The notes: generated from the letters alone by a model not told the origin. 64,000 nucleotides of DNA from Streptomyces sp. CBMA152 (GCF_014596475.1 NZ_MECJ01000029.1:124001-188000), one strand, 5' to 3'; shown: positions 33,446 through 42,778, counted from the stretch's first letter. Program-made: numbers and translations.

Positions 33446-33480
33446 GTTGTAGAGTACAACGTATCGCTTGAGTTGTATAA
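33446..33480. promoter_or_regulatory. GTTGTA-type inverted repeat operator
   Basis: GTTGTA (33446-33451) and TACAAC (33455-33460) form a perfect inverted repeat with a 3-bp centre, and a third half-site GTTGTATAA lies at 33472-33480. The repeat is 40 nt before the start of the YhgE-like gene in an AT-rich stretch. It looks like a TetR/MarR-type operator over a promoter (TATAAG at 33475 may be a -10). No regulator gene is adjacent. Confidence 0.6.
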
Positions 33481-33499
33481 GCCAACCATTGGAGTCGTG

Positions 33500-34606
33500 G
33501 TGTCCGCCGGTACCGCTTCCAGCCCCCTGCGTCATGTGCTCGGCCATCTCCTCACCCCCCTGCTGATGTGCATCGGGATGGGCCTCGCCTACCTGGGGGC
33601 CTTCCACAGCCCGCAGGCGCACGACCTGCGGGTCGACATCGTCGGGTCGGGCCCCAGCGCGCAGGTGCTCGCCCAGACCCTCCAGGACAAGGGCGCGGGC
33701 GCTCTCGACGTCCGTACCGTGCCCGACCGGGCCTCGGCGGTCCACGCCCTCGAACAGCAGCAGGTCTACGGCGCGTACATCCCCGGCGCGAGGCCCGAAC
33801 TGCTCGTCGCCTCCGCCTCCTCCGACACCAGCGCCACCGCCGTCGAGAAGGTCTTCACCAAGGTCGCGGCGGCGCAGGACGCGCCGCTCAAGGTGACCGA
33901 CGTGACCGACCTCGCCAAGGGCGACCCGACCGGGCAGGGCATCTTCTTCCTGCTGGTCGCGCTGAGCATCGGCTCGTACGCGTCCGTCGCGGTGATCGGC
34001 GGCGCCGGTGCGGTCCTGCCGCTGCGGATCAGGGCGCTGCTGGCGCTGGGCATGTCGTTCCTGGTCAGCGGCATCGGCGCGGTCTTCGCGGGCCCGATGT
34101 TCCACCTCGTCGACCACGGACTCGGTGGCGTGTGGGCCATGTCGTGGCTGTACTCGGCCGGGATCCTGCTCATCGGCGTCGGGCTGCACACGTTCCTGAA
34201 GCGGTGGACCACGCTCGGCGTGATGGTGCTCTTCGTGATGCTCAACTTCACCAGCTCCGGCGGCATCTTCCGCCCCGAACTCCAGCCCGGCTTCTTCGGC
34301 GCGCTGCACGCCTTCTGGAACGGCGCCGGATTCGTCGAGGGCACCCGCAGCCACGTGTACTTCGCGGGCCACGGCCTCGGCGGCCATGTGCTGGTCCTGA
34401 CCCTGTGGTTGCTCGCGGGCATCGCGCTGGTGGGTATCGCGGCGCTGGCCGAGGCGCGAGCGCGGCGGGGTGCGGTGGCGGCTGCGGGAGCGGCGCAGGG
34501 TGCGGCTGCGGTGAGTGGCGGCGCCGAAGGCCGGGGCGAGGTCCGGGAAGGTGCCGGAGAGGACGAAGAGGTCGAGGAAGAGCTGGAGGAAGCGGTCGCT
34601 GTCTGA
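33500..34606 (+). CDS. YhgE/Pip-like membrane protein
   Basis: A 368-residue membrane protein. The first helix (LTPLLMCIGMGLAYLGAF) is followed by an ~120-residue extracytoplasmic domain (DLRVDIVGSGPSAQVLAQTL; VYGAYIPG), then about five helices and a highly charged C-terminal tail of Glu/Ala repeats. This layout is that of ABC-2-permease-like YhgE/Pip proteins, whose substrates are mostly unknown. The GTG at 33500 follows GGAG. The strong inverted repeat upstream suggests repression by an unlinked TetR protein. The acidic tail (DEEVEEELEEAV) is unusual and may be a protein-binding arm. Confidence 0.75.
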   Translation: MSAGTASSPLRHVLGHLLTPLLMCIGMGLAYLGAFHSPQAHDLRVDIVGSGPSAQVLAQTLQDKGAGALDVRTVPDRASAVHALEQQQVYGAYIPGARPELLVASASSDTSATAVEKVFTKVAAAQDAPLKVTDVTDLAKGDPTGQGIFFLLVALSIGSYASVAVIGGAGAVLPLRIRALLALGMSFLVSGIGAVFAGPMFHLVDHGLGGVWAMSWLYSAGILLIGVGLHTFLKRWTTLGVMVLFVMLNFTSSGGIFRPELQPGFFGALHAFWNGAGFVEGTRSHVYFAGHGLGGHVLVLTLWLLAGIALVGIAALAEARARRGAVAAAGAAQGAAAVSGGAEGRGEVREGAGEDEEVEEELEEAVAV

Positions 34607-34617
34607 GCGGACAAGTC

Positions 34618-34696
34618 CGTGGACAACGCCGCAGACAATCTGTGGACAACTCCCGCCGGTGGCCTGCCGTATGGCCGCCGACGGGAGTTATCCACA
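34618..34696. promoter_or_regulatory. second DnaA-box cluster
   Basis: TGTGGACAA (34641-34649) and TTATCCACA (34688-34696) are exact boxes; CGTGGACAA (34618-34626) differs by one base. All lie in the 175-nt gap before the DUF2252 gene. Confidence 0.6.
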
Positions 34697-34781
34697 GGGG
34701 GAGACGCCCATCGTCCACCGCCTGTACGGTCATGGCAGTCGAGCTGTTGATGTTGTACGAGGACGGGGGAGGCGGCGCGCG

Positions 34782-36239
34782 ATGAGCGATGTCGAGGCGG
34801 TGATTCCGGTACTGCGAGCGGTGCCCGACGGCGGGCAGATCCGGATACCGCAAGTGCCGGGCTTCCGGCACCGCAACGGCCGGGGACCGGACCGCACGCC
34901 CGGCTCGCCGAAGGGCGACGGCAAGGCGCTGCGCGACCGCGTGCCCCGCTCCTCGCACGACGCGCTGGCCCTCTCCGCCGACCGGCCGGACGCCGTGCGC
35001 GCCGTCGAGGAGTCGAACCGGGGCCGGGTGGCCGAGCTCACCCCGATCCGGGTCGGCCGGATGGCCGCCTCCCCGTTCGCGTTCCTGCGCGGCGCCGCCG
35101 GACTGATGGCCCACGACCTGGTCGGCACCCCGACCACTGGCATCGGCGCCCAGCTCTGCGGCGACGCCCACGCCGCGAACTTCGGCCTCTACGGCGACGC
35201 GCGTGGCGGACTCGTCATCGACCTGAACGACTTCGACGAAACCGTGCCCGGCCCCTGGGAATGGGACCTCAAGCGCCTCGCGGCCTCACTCGTCCTGGCC
35301 GGCCGGGTCGCGGGCGCCGACGAGGACACCTGCCGGGCCGCGGCCTACGACGCGGTCGGCGCCTACCGCCGGACCATGCGGCTCCTGGCGAAGCTGCCGG
35401 TGCTGGATGCATGGAACGCGATAGCCGACGAGGAACTCGTCTCCCACACCGACGCCCGGGACCTGCTCGGCACCCTGGAACGGGTGTCGGCCAAGGCCCG
35501 CAACAACACCAGCGCGCGCTTCGCCGCCAAGGCGACCCAGCAGAGCCTCGACGGCCACCGCAGTTTCGTCGACGCGCCGCCGGTACTGCGCCGGGTGCCC
35601 GACGCGGAGGCCGCCGCTGTCGCCGCCTCGCTCGGCGAATACCTGAAGACCCTGTCGGAAGACCGCCTGCCGCTGCTCGCGCGGTACGCGATACACGACG
35701 TGGCCTTCCGGGTCGTCGGCACCGGCAGCGTCGGAACACGCTCGTACGTGGTGCTGCTCCTCGACCACCGGGGCGAGCCCCTGGTGCTCCAGGTGAAGGA
35801 GGCGCGCCCCTCCGCCCTGCTGCCGCACCTGGCGAAAGCAGGATTCCACGCGCCGGAGGTGGGCCACGAGGGCCGCCGCGTGGTCCTCGGCCAGAAGCGG
35901 ATGCAGGTCGTCAGCGACATCCTGCTGGGCTGGACCACCGTCGATGAACGGCCCTACCAGGTACGCCAGTTCCGCAACCGCAAGGGCAGCGTGGACCCGG
36001 CCGCGCTCGCCCCGGACCAGCTGGACGACTACGGCCGTATGACGGGCGCACTGCTCGCCCGCGCCCACGCGCACAGCGCCGACCCCCGGCTGATAGCCGG
36101 GTACTGCGGCAAGAACGAAGAGCTGGACGAAGCCGTGGCCGGCTTCGCGGTCCACTACGCCGACCGCACGGAGGCCGACCACGCCACCCTGCTGGCCGCG
36201 ATCAGGGACGGGCGGGTGGGGGCGGAGCTGGGGGTGTGA
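34782..36239 (+). CDS. DUF2252 family protein
   Basis: A 485-residue soluble protein of the DUF2252 family, which has a remote protein-kinase/phosphotransferase-like fold. Motifs include FLRGAAGLMAHDL, CGDAHAANFGLYG (like the HGDxHxxN loop of phosphotransferases) and LNDFDETVPGPWEWDLKRLA (like a metal-binding aspartate). These suggest a kinase-like active site, but no substrate is known. The ATG follows GGAGG. It is single-gene in context, preceded by DnaA boxes and followed by a G-rich tract. Confidence 0.88.
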   Translation: MSDVEAVIPVLRAVPDGGQIRIPQVPGFRHRNGRGPDRTPGSPKGDGKALRDRVPRSSHDALALSADRPDAVRAVEESNRGRVAELTPIRVGRMAASPFAFLRGAAGLMAHDLVGTPTTGIGAQLCGDAHAANFGLYGDARGGLVIDLNDFDETVPGPWEWDLKRLAASLVLAGRVAGADEDTCRAAAYDAVGAYRRTMRLLAKLPVLDAWNAIADEELVSHTDARDLLGTLERVSAKARNNTSARFAAKATQQSLDGHRSFVDAPPVLRRVPDAEAAAVAASLGEYLKTLSEDRLPLLARYAIHDVAFRVVGTGSVGTRSYVVLLLDHRGEPLVLQVKEARPSALLPHLAKAGFHAPEVGHEGRRVVLGQKRMQVVSDILLGWTTVDERPYQVRQFRNRKGSVDPAALAPDQLDDYGRMTGALLARAHAHSADPRLIAGYCGKNEELDEAVAGFAVHYADRTEADHATLLAAIRDGRVGAELGV

Positions 36240-36241
36240 GG

Positions 36242-36279
36242 CGGGGGGCGGGGAGGGGTGGGGGGAGGGGGAGGGAGGG
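36242..36279 (+). other. dense G-run tract (possible G-quadruplex)
   Basis: Seven runs of three to six G occur in 38 nt between the DUF2252 stop and the J-domain gene. The + strand, and RNA made from it, could fold into a G-quadruplex. The tract is 30-70 nt before the next start. Confidence 0.5.
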
Positions 36280-36310
36280 CCCCCACCCCCCGCGCCCGTA
36301 CGCTGGACCG

Positions 36311-37168
36311 GTGACGGACGAACCTGCCGAAGAGACGACCGCCCCGACCGCCCCCACCGAGGCCCCGGAGAACACCGAGCCCCCGGAGAACGCGGAGCGG
36401 CCCGAAGCCCGGCTGGACAGGGCTGTGCGGGCGGCCGAGCAGGCGTTGATCGAGTTCGAGATCGCCGTGGAGACCTTCCGCGTGGAGGTGGAGAACTTCT
36501 CCCGCCTGCACCACCAGAAGCTCGGCCCGATGTACGCCCGGCTCGACGAGCTCGACGCCCAGATCGCCGAGGCCAAGGCCACGCTCACCGGTGACCCCGA
36601 GGATCTGCGCAAGGCACGTGAGGCGCGGGCCGCGGTGCTGCCCATGCCCGGCGTCGAGGAACTGTTCCACGACTGGATGGACTCCGACGGGCTCTCGCCC
36701 GAAGCCGCCTCGATGCTCACCGATCAGCCGGTGCGGCCGCCGAAGCGGGTGCGGCCCAGCGAGGAGGCGCGCAGGCTCTACCGCGAGCTCGCCCGCAAGG
36801 CGCACCCCGACCTCGCGCAGGAGGACGGCGAACGCGCCCGGCGCGACGAGTTCATCGCCCGCGTCAACGCGGCCTACGGCCGGGGCGACGAGGCCCTGCT
36901 GCGGGAGCTCTCCGAGGAGTGGGCGGCCGGGCCGGTGCCGGAGGAGGCGCGGCCCAGCGAGAGCGAGGAGCTCTACGCCCGCCTTGAGTGGCTGGCCCAG
37001 CGCAAGGAGCTGCTGGCAGTGCTGGCCAGGGAGCTGGAGGAGAGCGCGATCGGCTCGATGCTGCGGATGGCGCCCGACGACCCCGACCGGCTGCTCGACG
37101 AGATCGCCGAGCAGCTGCTGGCCGAGGTGGCCGGTCGTGAGGCGGAACTCGCGGAGCTGGTGCAGTAG
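36311..37168 (+). CDS. J-domain (DnaJ-like) protein
   Basis: A 285-residue acidic protein. The N-terminus is Glu/Pro/Thr-rich and disordered, residues 35-110 are a long coiled-coil-like helix, and a J-domain-like module with intact HPD at 165-167 (YRELARKAHPDLA; FIARVNAAYG) follows. The C-terminal third is again helical. The HPD loop predicts stimulation of an Hsp70 ATPase, but this is not a classical DnaJ (no Gly/Phe or zinc region). GTG start; the RBS is masked by the G-rich tract. Partner and role are unknown. Confidence 0.75.
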   Translation: MTDEPAEETTAPTAPTEAPENTEPPENAERPEARLDRAVRAAEQALIEFEIAVETFRVEVENFSRLHHQKLGPMYARLDELDAQIAEAKATLTGDPEDLRKAREARAAVLPMPGVEELFHDWMDSDGLSPEAASMLTDQPVRPPKRVRPSEEARRLYRELARKAHPDLAQEDGERARRDEFIARVNAAYGRGDEALLRELSEEWAAGPVPEEARPSESEELYARLEWLAQRKELLAVLARELEESAIGSMLRMAPDDPDRLLDEIAEQLLAEVAGREAELAELVQ

Positions 37169-37178
37169 CGTTCCAGGT

Positions 37179-37260
37179 GACCAGCCGGTACGAGTGCCCG
37201 CCGGTACGAGTGATGAGCCAGCGCGAGTGACCTGCGGGTACGACTGACCTGCCGATACGT
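37179..37260 (+). repeat. degenerate tandem repeats before the rhodanese gene
   Basis: About five imperfect units of 15-18 nt resembling CCAGCCGGTACGAGTG fill the gap between the J-domain and rhodanese genes. The best two copies (37181-37196, 37198-37212) are nearly identical, later ones decay. Confidence 0.5.
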
Positions 37261-37279
37261 ACGAGAGAAGGCATGACCC

Positions 37280-37624
37280 ATGAATTTCGCCCAGCTGCCG
37301 TCGGTGGATGTCGCCGCTGTGCCGGCCGACGCCCTGGTGCTGGATGTCCGTGAGGACGACGAGTGGGCGGCCGGGCATGTCGAGGGCGCGCTGCATGTGC
37401 CGATGAGCGACTTCGTGGCGCGGTTCGGTGAGGTGACCGAGGCGGTCGAGGACGGCCGCCGGGCGTATGTGATGTGCCGGGTCGGCGGGCGTTCGGCGCA
37501 GGTCACGCAGTATCTGGTGCAGCAGGGCATCGACGCTGTGAACGTCGACGGCGGCATGCAGGCGTGGAACGGTGCCGGGCGCCCGATGGTCACCGACAAC
37601 GGAACCCCGGCTTTCGTCCTCTGA
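37280..37624 (+). CDS. single-domain rhodanese-like protein
   Basis: A 114-residue rhodanese domain with the persulphide-forming Cys66 in MCRVGGRS, and the usual VLDVREDDEWAAGHVEGALHVPM start. Single-domain rhodaneses move sulphane sulphur, for example in cofactor or tRNA thiolation or cyanide detoxification. The active-site loop has the six-residue length typical of the family. ATG after AGAAGG. It is convergent with the acyl-CoA dehydrogenase gene across a GC-rich 57-nt gap containing three GGGCGCC units (37640-37660), which may act as a terminator. Confidence 0.9.
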   Translation: MNFAQLPSVDVAAVPADALVLDVREDDEWAAGHVEGALHVPMSDFVARFGEVTEAVEDGRRAYVMCRVGGRSAQVTQYLVQQGIDAVNVDGGMQAWNGAGRPMVTDNGTPAFVL

Positions 37625-37681
37625 CGAGCACGTTCCGGCGGGCGCCGGGCGCCGGGCGCCCGTCCGGCCCCTGTGACTCGG

Positions 37682-38839
37682 CTAGGCGAGCGGGTGCGCC
37701 GCCAGCAGGTCACCGAGCGCTTCCTCGTGGGCCGCGGCCGGGCCGAGTGACAGCTCCAGTTGCTTGGCCCAGGCGTGGTACCGGTGCAGGGGATAGTCGG
37801 TGTCGGCGCCGAACCCGCCGTGCAGATGCTGAGCGGTCTGCACGACTCTGCGCACCCCGTCGGAGGCCCAGATCTTCGCCACCGATACGTCGCCGCTCGC
37901 CGGCAGCGCGCCCCCGGCACCCGTACTGATGCGCCAGGCGGCCTGCCACAGCGTGGCTTCCATCGCACGCAGGTCGATATAACGGTCGGCAGCCTGGACG
38001 GCGACCGCCTGGAAAGTGGCGACGGGGAACCCGAACTGCTCGCGTTTTCCGGTGTATTCGCTGGTCATCGTCAGTACGCCCTCCCCCAGGCCGAGTGCCA
38101 GCGCGCAGGTGCCGGTGGCGAGCAGATCACGCAGCCACTCCCATGCGCCTTCGGCGTCGATGACCGCGCGCGCCTCGACGCGTACGGAATCGAGGCGGAC
38201 CTCGGCGAAGCGTTCCCCACTGGTCGAGAACTGCTCGGCGAGGGTGAGCCCTTCGTGTACGCGGGGGATGAGGGCGAGTACGGCGCGGCCCTCACCGGTG
38301 TGCGCGGGCACGGCGATACGGTCCGCGCTGTGCGCCCACGGCACGGCGGTCTGCACACCGTCGAGCACCCAGCTGCCGTTCCCGCCACCACCGCTTTCGC
38401 CGGTTTCCGGACGGGCGGTGACCCCGAGCTCGGCGGGATCATGGCCGGTGCGGCCGTTGGCGCCGACGGTGAGTACGAACTCGCCCCGGCCGACAGCTGA
38501 CAGCAGTTCCCGTGCCAACTCGGCGCTCCCGTACCGCTCTACAGCCATCGCGACAGCGCTGGTCTCCAGAAGCGGCACCCGGGCCAGCACCTTCGCGGAC
38601 TCGCGCAGTACGAGGCAGAGGGCGATCGGATCGAGCCCCGCGCCGCCGTACTCCGGGCCGATGACCAGGCTCAGCAGGTCGGACTCGGCGAGCTTGGCCC
38701 ATAGTGGCCGGTCGAAGTCCTCGGCCACCGCGCCCTGCGTGAGCGCGGGGCTGGGCACCGTGTCGGGCGCGACGCCGGAGAAGACCGCCCGCGCCGCTTC
38801 CACGGCCGCCTGCTGCTCCTCGGTGAAGGTGAAGTCCAC
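37682..38839 (-). CDS. acyl-CoA dehydrogenase
   Basis: A 385-residue FAD-dependent acyl-CoA dehydrogenase with the N-terminal helical domain (VDFTFTEEQQAAVEAAR), the GPEYGGAGLDPIALCLVL region, a beta domain and the C-terminal helical domain (FPVATFQAVAVQAAD; HLHGGFGADTDYPLHRY). It belongs to the divergent group related to the steroid-type ChsE/FadE subunits that form heteromers. The catalytic glutamate of classical ACADs is not evident. The GTG start has a GGGAGGG RBS; the open frame continues upstream without support. A KstR-like operator (38898-38911) stands 59 nt before it, hinting at lipid or sterol catabolism. Confidence 0.85.
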   Translation of the reverse strand: MDFTFTEEQQAAVEAARAVFSGVAPDTVPSPALTQGAVAEDFDRPLWAKLAESDLLSLVIGPEYGGAGLDPIALCLVLRESAKVLARVPLLETSAVAMAVERYGSAELARELLSAVGRGEFVLTVGANGRTGHDPAELGVTARPETGESGGGGNGSWVLDGVQTAVPWAHSADRIAVPAHTGEGRAVLALIPRVHEGLTLAEQFSTSGERFAEVRLDSVRVEARAVIDAEGAWEWLRDLLATGTCALALGLGEGVLTMTSEYTGKREQFGFPVATFQAVAVQAADRYIDLRAMEATLWQAAWRISTGAGGALPASGDVSVAKIWASDGVRRVVQTAQHLHGGFGADTDYPLHRYHAWAKQLELSLGPAAAHEEALGDLLAAHPLA

Positions 38840-38897
38840 AGCCCTGCCCTCCCGCATCCCGCATCCTGCACACACCGGATCTGACGGGTCGTCAAGA

Positions 38898-38911
38898 TAG
38901 AACAGGTTCTG
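38898..38911. promoter_or_regulatory. KstR-like palindromic operator
   Basis: TAGAACAGGTTCTG contains the AACNNGTT core and a near-perfect AGAACAGGTTCT palindrome, like the tnnAACnnGTTnnA operator of the TetR regulator KstR of cholesterol genes. It lies where a promoter for the acyl-CoA dehydrogenase would be. Confidence 0.5.
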
Positions 38912-38976
38912 GCGGATTGGAATGCGGGGGCCACGGAATGTTGAGGCCGCGGAATGCTGAGCAGAACCTGGGGGGC

Positions 38977-39024
38977 CTCCCCCTCCCCCCCGGCCCCACC
39001 CCGTCCCCCCCAACCCCTCCCCCC
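38977..39024 (-). other. G-run tract on the minus strand
   Basis: The C-runs on the + strand correspond to eight G-runs of three or more on the minus strand, immediately downstream of paaE. It could form a G-quadruplex in the read-through RNA. Confidence 0.45.
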
Positions 39025-40080
39025 TCACCTATCGAAGTCCAACTCCACTTCCTTGGTAGCCGGATGAGACTGGCAGGCCAGCACATAGCCCGCCTCCGTC
39101 TCGTCCTCCTCCAGCGCGAAGTTGCGGTCCATCCGCACCTCGCCCGAGACCAGGAACGCCCGGCAGGTCCCGCACACCCCGCCCTTGCAGGCGTACGGGG
39201 CGTCCGCGCGGGCGCGCAGCACCGTGTCCAGCAGCTTCTCGCCCTCCTGGACCGGCCAGGTGCCGGAGCGGCCGTGGAGGGTCGCGGTCAGGGTGGCGTG
39301 CGCCGGAGCCGATGCCGCGGCCGTGCTCTGCACCGGTGCCTCGTCGACGTGGAAGATCTCCTCGTGGATCCGGCCCCGTGCCACACCCAGTCCGCGCAGG
39401 GCCCGCTCTGCCGCCTGGACCAGGCCGAACGGTCCGCACAGGTACCAGCCGTCGACCTCGTCCACGGGGAGCAGCGCGGGCAGCAGCTCGGTGAGCCGTT
39501 CCTGGTCGAGCCGTCCGGACGGCAGACCTGACTGCTGCTCTTCCCGGGAGAGGGCGTTGACCAGCTGGAACCGGTCGGGGAAGCGGTCCTTCAGGTCGGC
39601 CGTCTCCTCCAGGAACATGGTGGACGCGACGGTGCGGTCGCTGCGTATGAGGCAGAACCGGGCCTGCGGTTCGCGCTCCAGCAGTGTCGTGGCGATCGAC
39701 AGGACCGGGGTGATGCCGCTGCCGCCGACGACGGCCACGAAGTACCCGGCGCGCGGCTCCAGGATGAAGCGGCCCATCGGCTCCATGACGTCGACGACGT
39801 CGCCCACGGCGAGTTCTTTGAAGGCGTACGTGGAGAACTCGCCGCCCTCGACCAGGCGGATACCCACGCGCAGTACGGGCGGAGCCGGGTGCTCCACGGC
39901 GGGTGCGCAGATCGAGTACGTGCGGCGGATCTCCTCGCCCTCGACTATGCGGCGCAGGGCGAGGTGCTGGCCCGGACGGTGGCGGTAGGCCTCGCGCAGC
40001 TCCGGCGGCACGTCGAAGGTGACGGTCACCGAGTCGTCCGTGAGCCGTTCGACCTCGCTCACCCGGAGTGGATGGAACAT
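39025..40080 (-). CDS. paaE: phenylacetyl-CoA epoxidase, reductase subunit PaaE
   Basis: A 351-residue reductase that passes electrons from NADPH to the PaaA di-iron centre. The FAD domain has RRTYSIC, the NAD(P) domain GGSGITPVLSI, and the C-terminal plant-type [2Fe-2S] domain CKGGVCGTC with a later CQS cysteine. The domain order FNR-ferredoxin is diagnostic for PaaE. The frame directly follows paaD. It is last of the paaABCDE operon. Confidence 0.95.
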   Translation of the reverse strand: MFHPLRVSEVERLTDDSVTVTFDVPPELREAYRHRPGQHLALRRIVEGEEIRRTYSICAPAVEHPAPPVLRVGIRLVEGGEFSTYAFKELAVGDVVDVMEPMGRFILEPRAGYFVAVVGGSGITPVLSIATTLLEREPQARFCLIRSDRTVASTMFLEETADLKDRFPDRFQLVNALSREEQQSGLPSGRLDQERLTELLPALLPVDEVDGWYLCGPFGLVQAAERALRGLGVARGRIHEEIFHVDEAPVQSTAAASAPAHATLTATLHGRSGTWPVQEGEKLLDTVLRARADAPYACKGGVCGTCRAFLVSGEVRMDRNFALEEDETEAGYVLACQSHPATKEVELDFDR

Positions 40081-40593
40081 CTACAACTCCTTGAAGTGGT
40101 CGAACGGTTCGCGGCAGCTCACGCAGCGGCGCAGTGCCTTGCACGCGGTGGAGGAGAACCGGCTCAGCTGTTCGGTGTCGGTGGAGCCGCAGTTCGGGCA
40201 GCGCACGCTCAGGGTGAGCGCGACCGGCCCTTCGGCCGTGTGGGGCCGGGGCGGCGCTATTCCGAACTCCGCGAGCTTGCGGCGGCCTTCGGCGCTGATG
40301 TCGTCCGTCGACCAGGCGGGGGACAGAACGCGGACGACGGAGACGTCCGGTATCCCGTTCTCGTGCAGGACCTGCTCGATGTCGCTGGACATCGCTTCGA
40401 TGGCCGGGCAGCCGGTGTAGGTGGGGGTCAGCTGGACGGTGACCTTGCCGGGCCCTTCCAGGTGTACGCCGCGCAGTACGCCCAGTTCCGCCAGGGTGAG
40501 CACGGGCAGTTCCGGGTCGGGGACCGAGCCGGCGAGCCGGGCCAGTTCCTGTTCCAGCGGTGTCATTTCAGCCGTGGCCGTGCCGGTCACCAT
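40081..40593 (-). CDS. paaD: phenylacetyl-CoA epoxidase assembly protein PaaD
   Basis: A 170-residue protein. The DUF59/MIP18-like domain is at about 10-100 (VPDPELPVLTLAELGVLRG; PTYTGCPAIEAM), followed by a C-terminal zinc-ribbon-like CPNCGS...CKALRRCVSCREPF. PaaD is thought to help iron or Fe-S centre maturation of the epoxidase. The ATG at 40593 overlaps the paaC end by 7 nt, so translation is coupled. It is essential for the complex in other bacteria but not a catalytic subunit. Confidence 0.94.
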   Translation of the reverse strand: MVTGTATAEMTPLEQELARLAGSVPDPELPVLTLAELGVLRGVHLEGPGKVTVQLTPTYTGCPAIEAMSSDIEQVLHENGIPDVSVVRVLSPAWSTDDISAEGRRKLAEFGIAPPRPHTAEGPVALTLSVRCPNCGSTDTEQLSRFSSTACKALRRCVSCREPFDHFKEL

Positions 40594-41339
40594 GTCGCCC
40601 CCGGGTGGCTGCGGTGCAGGTGCTGCATTTCGGCGAGCATCCGCCCGAACGGCTCGGTGTGCAGGCCCTGGCGGCCGGCTCCGGCGGCCCAGGCACCGCT
40701 CCTCGGCCCTTCGGGGACGGTCAGTGTGGCCCGCTGGAGCACCGCGGTGACGGAGGCGAGCCAGGTCGCTTCGGTCTCCCGCCAGTCGATGTCGACGCCG
40801 TCGAGCGGCTGGAACATCTCGCCGGTGAACCGCCACAGCGCTTCGCACGCCTGCTGCATCCGCTGGTGGCTCTCGTCGGTGCCGTCGCCCAGGCGCAGGG
40901 TCCACTGTTCGGCGTGGTCCTGGTGGTAGGCGACTTCCTTGACCGCCTTCGCGGCGAGCCCGGCGAGCTCGCTGTCGCCTGCGGCCAGCTGTCCGTAGAG
41001 CAGCTTCTGATACGTCGAGAAGTAGAGCTGGCGGGCGATGGTGTGCGCGAAGTCGCCGTTCGGCTGCTCGACCAGCTGGAGGTTGCGAAACGCCCGCTCC
41101 TCGCGCAGATACGCCAGCTCGTCCTCGTCGCCCACCAGGGAGAGGAGCACCCGGGCCTGCCCGAGCAGGTCGAGCGCGATGTTCGCCAGCGCGACCTCCT
41201 CTTCGAGGACGGGGGCGTGTCCGGCCCACTCCCCCAGCCGGTGCGAGAGCACCAGGGCGTCGTCGCCGAGCGGCAGCGCGGCGGGGTGCGCGGTGGTGGC
41301 CGTCGGCGCCGTGTTCGTGGCCTTCGCCGAGGTCGTCAC
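40587..41339 (-). CDS. paaC: phenylacetyl-CoA epoxidase subunit PaaC
   Basis: A 250-residue ferritin-like subunit structurally related to PaaA but without a full metal site; it forms the heterodimeric core with PaaA. Signature stretches are LGEWAGHAPVLEEEVALANIALDLLGQAR and VAYHQDHAEQWTLRLGDGT. An Ala/Thr-rich N-terminal tail of ~20 residues precedes them. The GTG start overlaps the paaB stop, so the pair is coupled. Confidence 0.95.
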   Translation of the reverse strand: MTTSAKATNTAPTATTAHPAALPLGDDALVLSHRLGEWAGHAPVLEEEVALANIALDLLGQARVLLSLVGDEDELAYLREERAFRNLQLVEQPNGDFAHTIARQLYFSTYQKLLYGQLAAGDSELAGLAAKAVKEVAYHQDHAEQWTLRLGDGTDESHQRMQQACEALWRFTGEMFQPLDGVDIDWRETEATWLASVTAVLQRATLTVPEGPRSGAWAAGAGRQGLHTEPFGRMLAEMQHLHRSHPGATW

Positions 41340-41622
41340 AGGTGCTTCACCCCTTCCGGGATCTCGTAGAACGTCGGGTGGCGGTAGGGCTTGTCACCGG
41401 CCGGCTCGAAGAAGGAGTCCTTCTCGTCGGGGGAGGAGGCGGTGACCGCGGTGGACGGCACCACCCAGATCGAGACGCCCTCGGACCGGCGGGTGTAGAG
41501 ATCGCGCGCGTTGCGCAGGGCCATCTGGGCGTCGGGGGCGTGCAGGCTTCCGGCGTGGGTGTGGGACAGCCCGCGGCGCGAGCGCACGAACACCTCCCAC
41601 AGCGGCCAGTCGTGTGTACTGC

Positions 41623-41626
<4 letters not shown>
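41336..41626 (-). CDS. paaB: phenylacetyl-CoA epoxidase subunit PaaB
   Basis: A 96-residue small subunit that bridges PaaA-PaaC heterodimers. It has the conserved WPLWEVFVRSRRGLSHTHAGSLHAPD start and YTRRSEGVSIWVVPS centre. Start ATG overlaps the end of paaA (4 nt). Length and sequence are typical for the family. Confidence 0.95.
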
Positions 41627-42624
<998 letters not shown>

Positions 42625-42680
42625 CCGAGCCCCCTGCCGAGCTGTCGATTGCGGGCGGTCCGCCGGGCCACTCGCTCCCG

Positions 42681-42694
42681 ACCGATCGTTCGGT
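42681..42694. promoter_or_regulatory. PaaR-type operator 1 (paa operon)
   Basis: ACCGATCGTTCGGT, the exact reverse complement of the operator at 47391, lies 57 nt before paaA. The partial dyad ACCGA/TCGGT matches known TetR-type PaaR operators (ACCGACCGGTCGGT-like). Confidence 0.75.
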
Positions 42695-42739
42695 TCATTG
42701 ACTTCAATGGTGAGTCGACGGCCCGTAGGGTGTCAACCC

Positions 42740-42748
42740 TGTGGATAA
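42740..42748. promoter_or_regulatory. DnaA box (paaA / DUF5819 gap)
   Basis: Exact TGTGGATAA (complement of TTATCCACA), 45 bp from operator 1. Confidence 0.5.
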
Positions 42749-42778
42749 CCCAGTGGAGCCGACCGGGATCGGGGCGGG

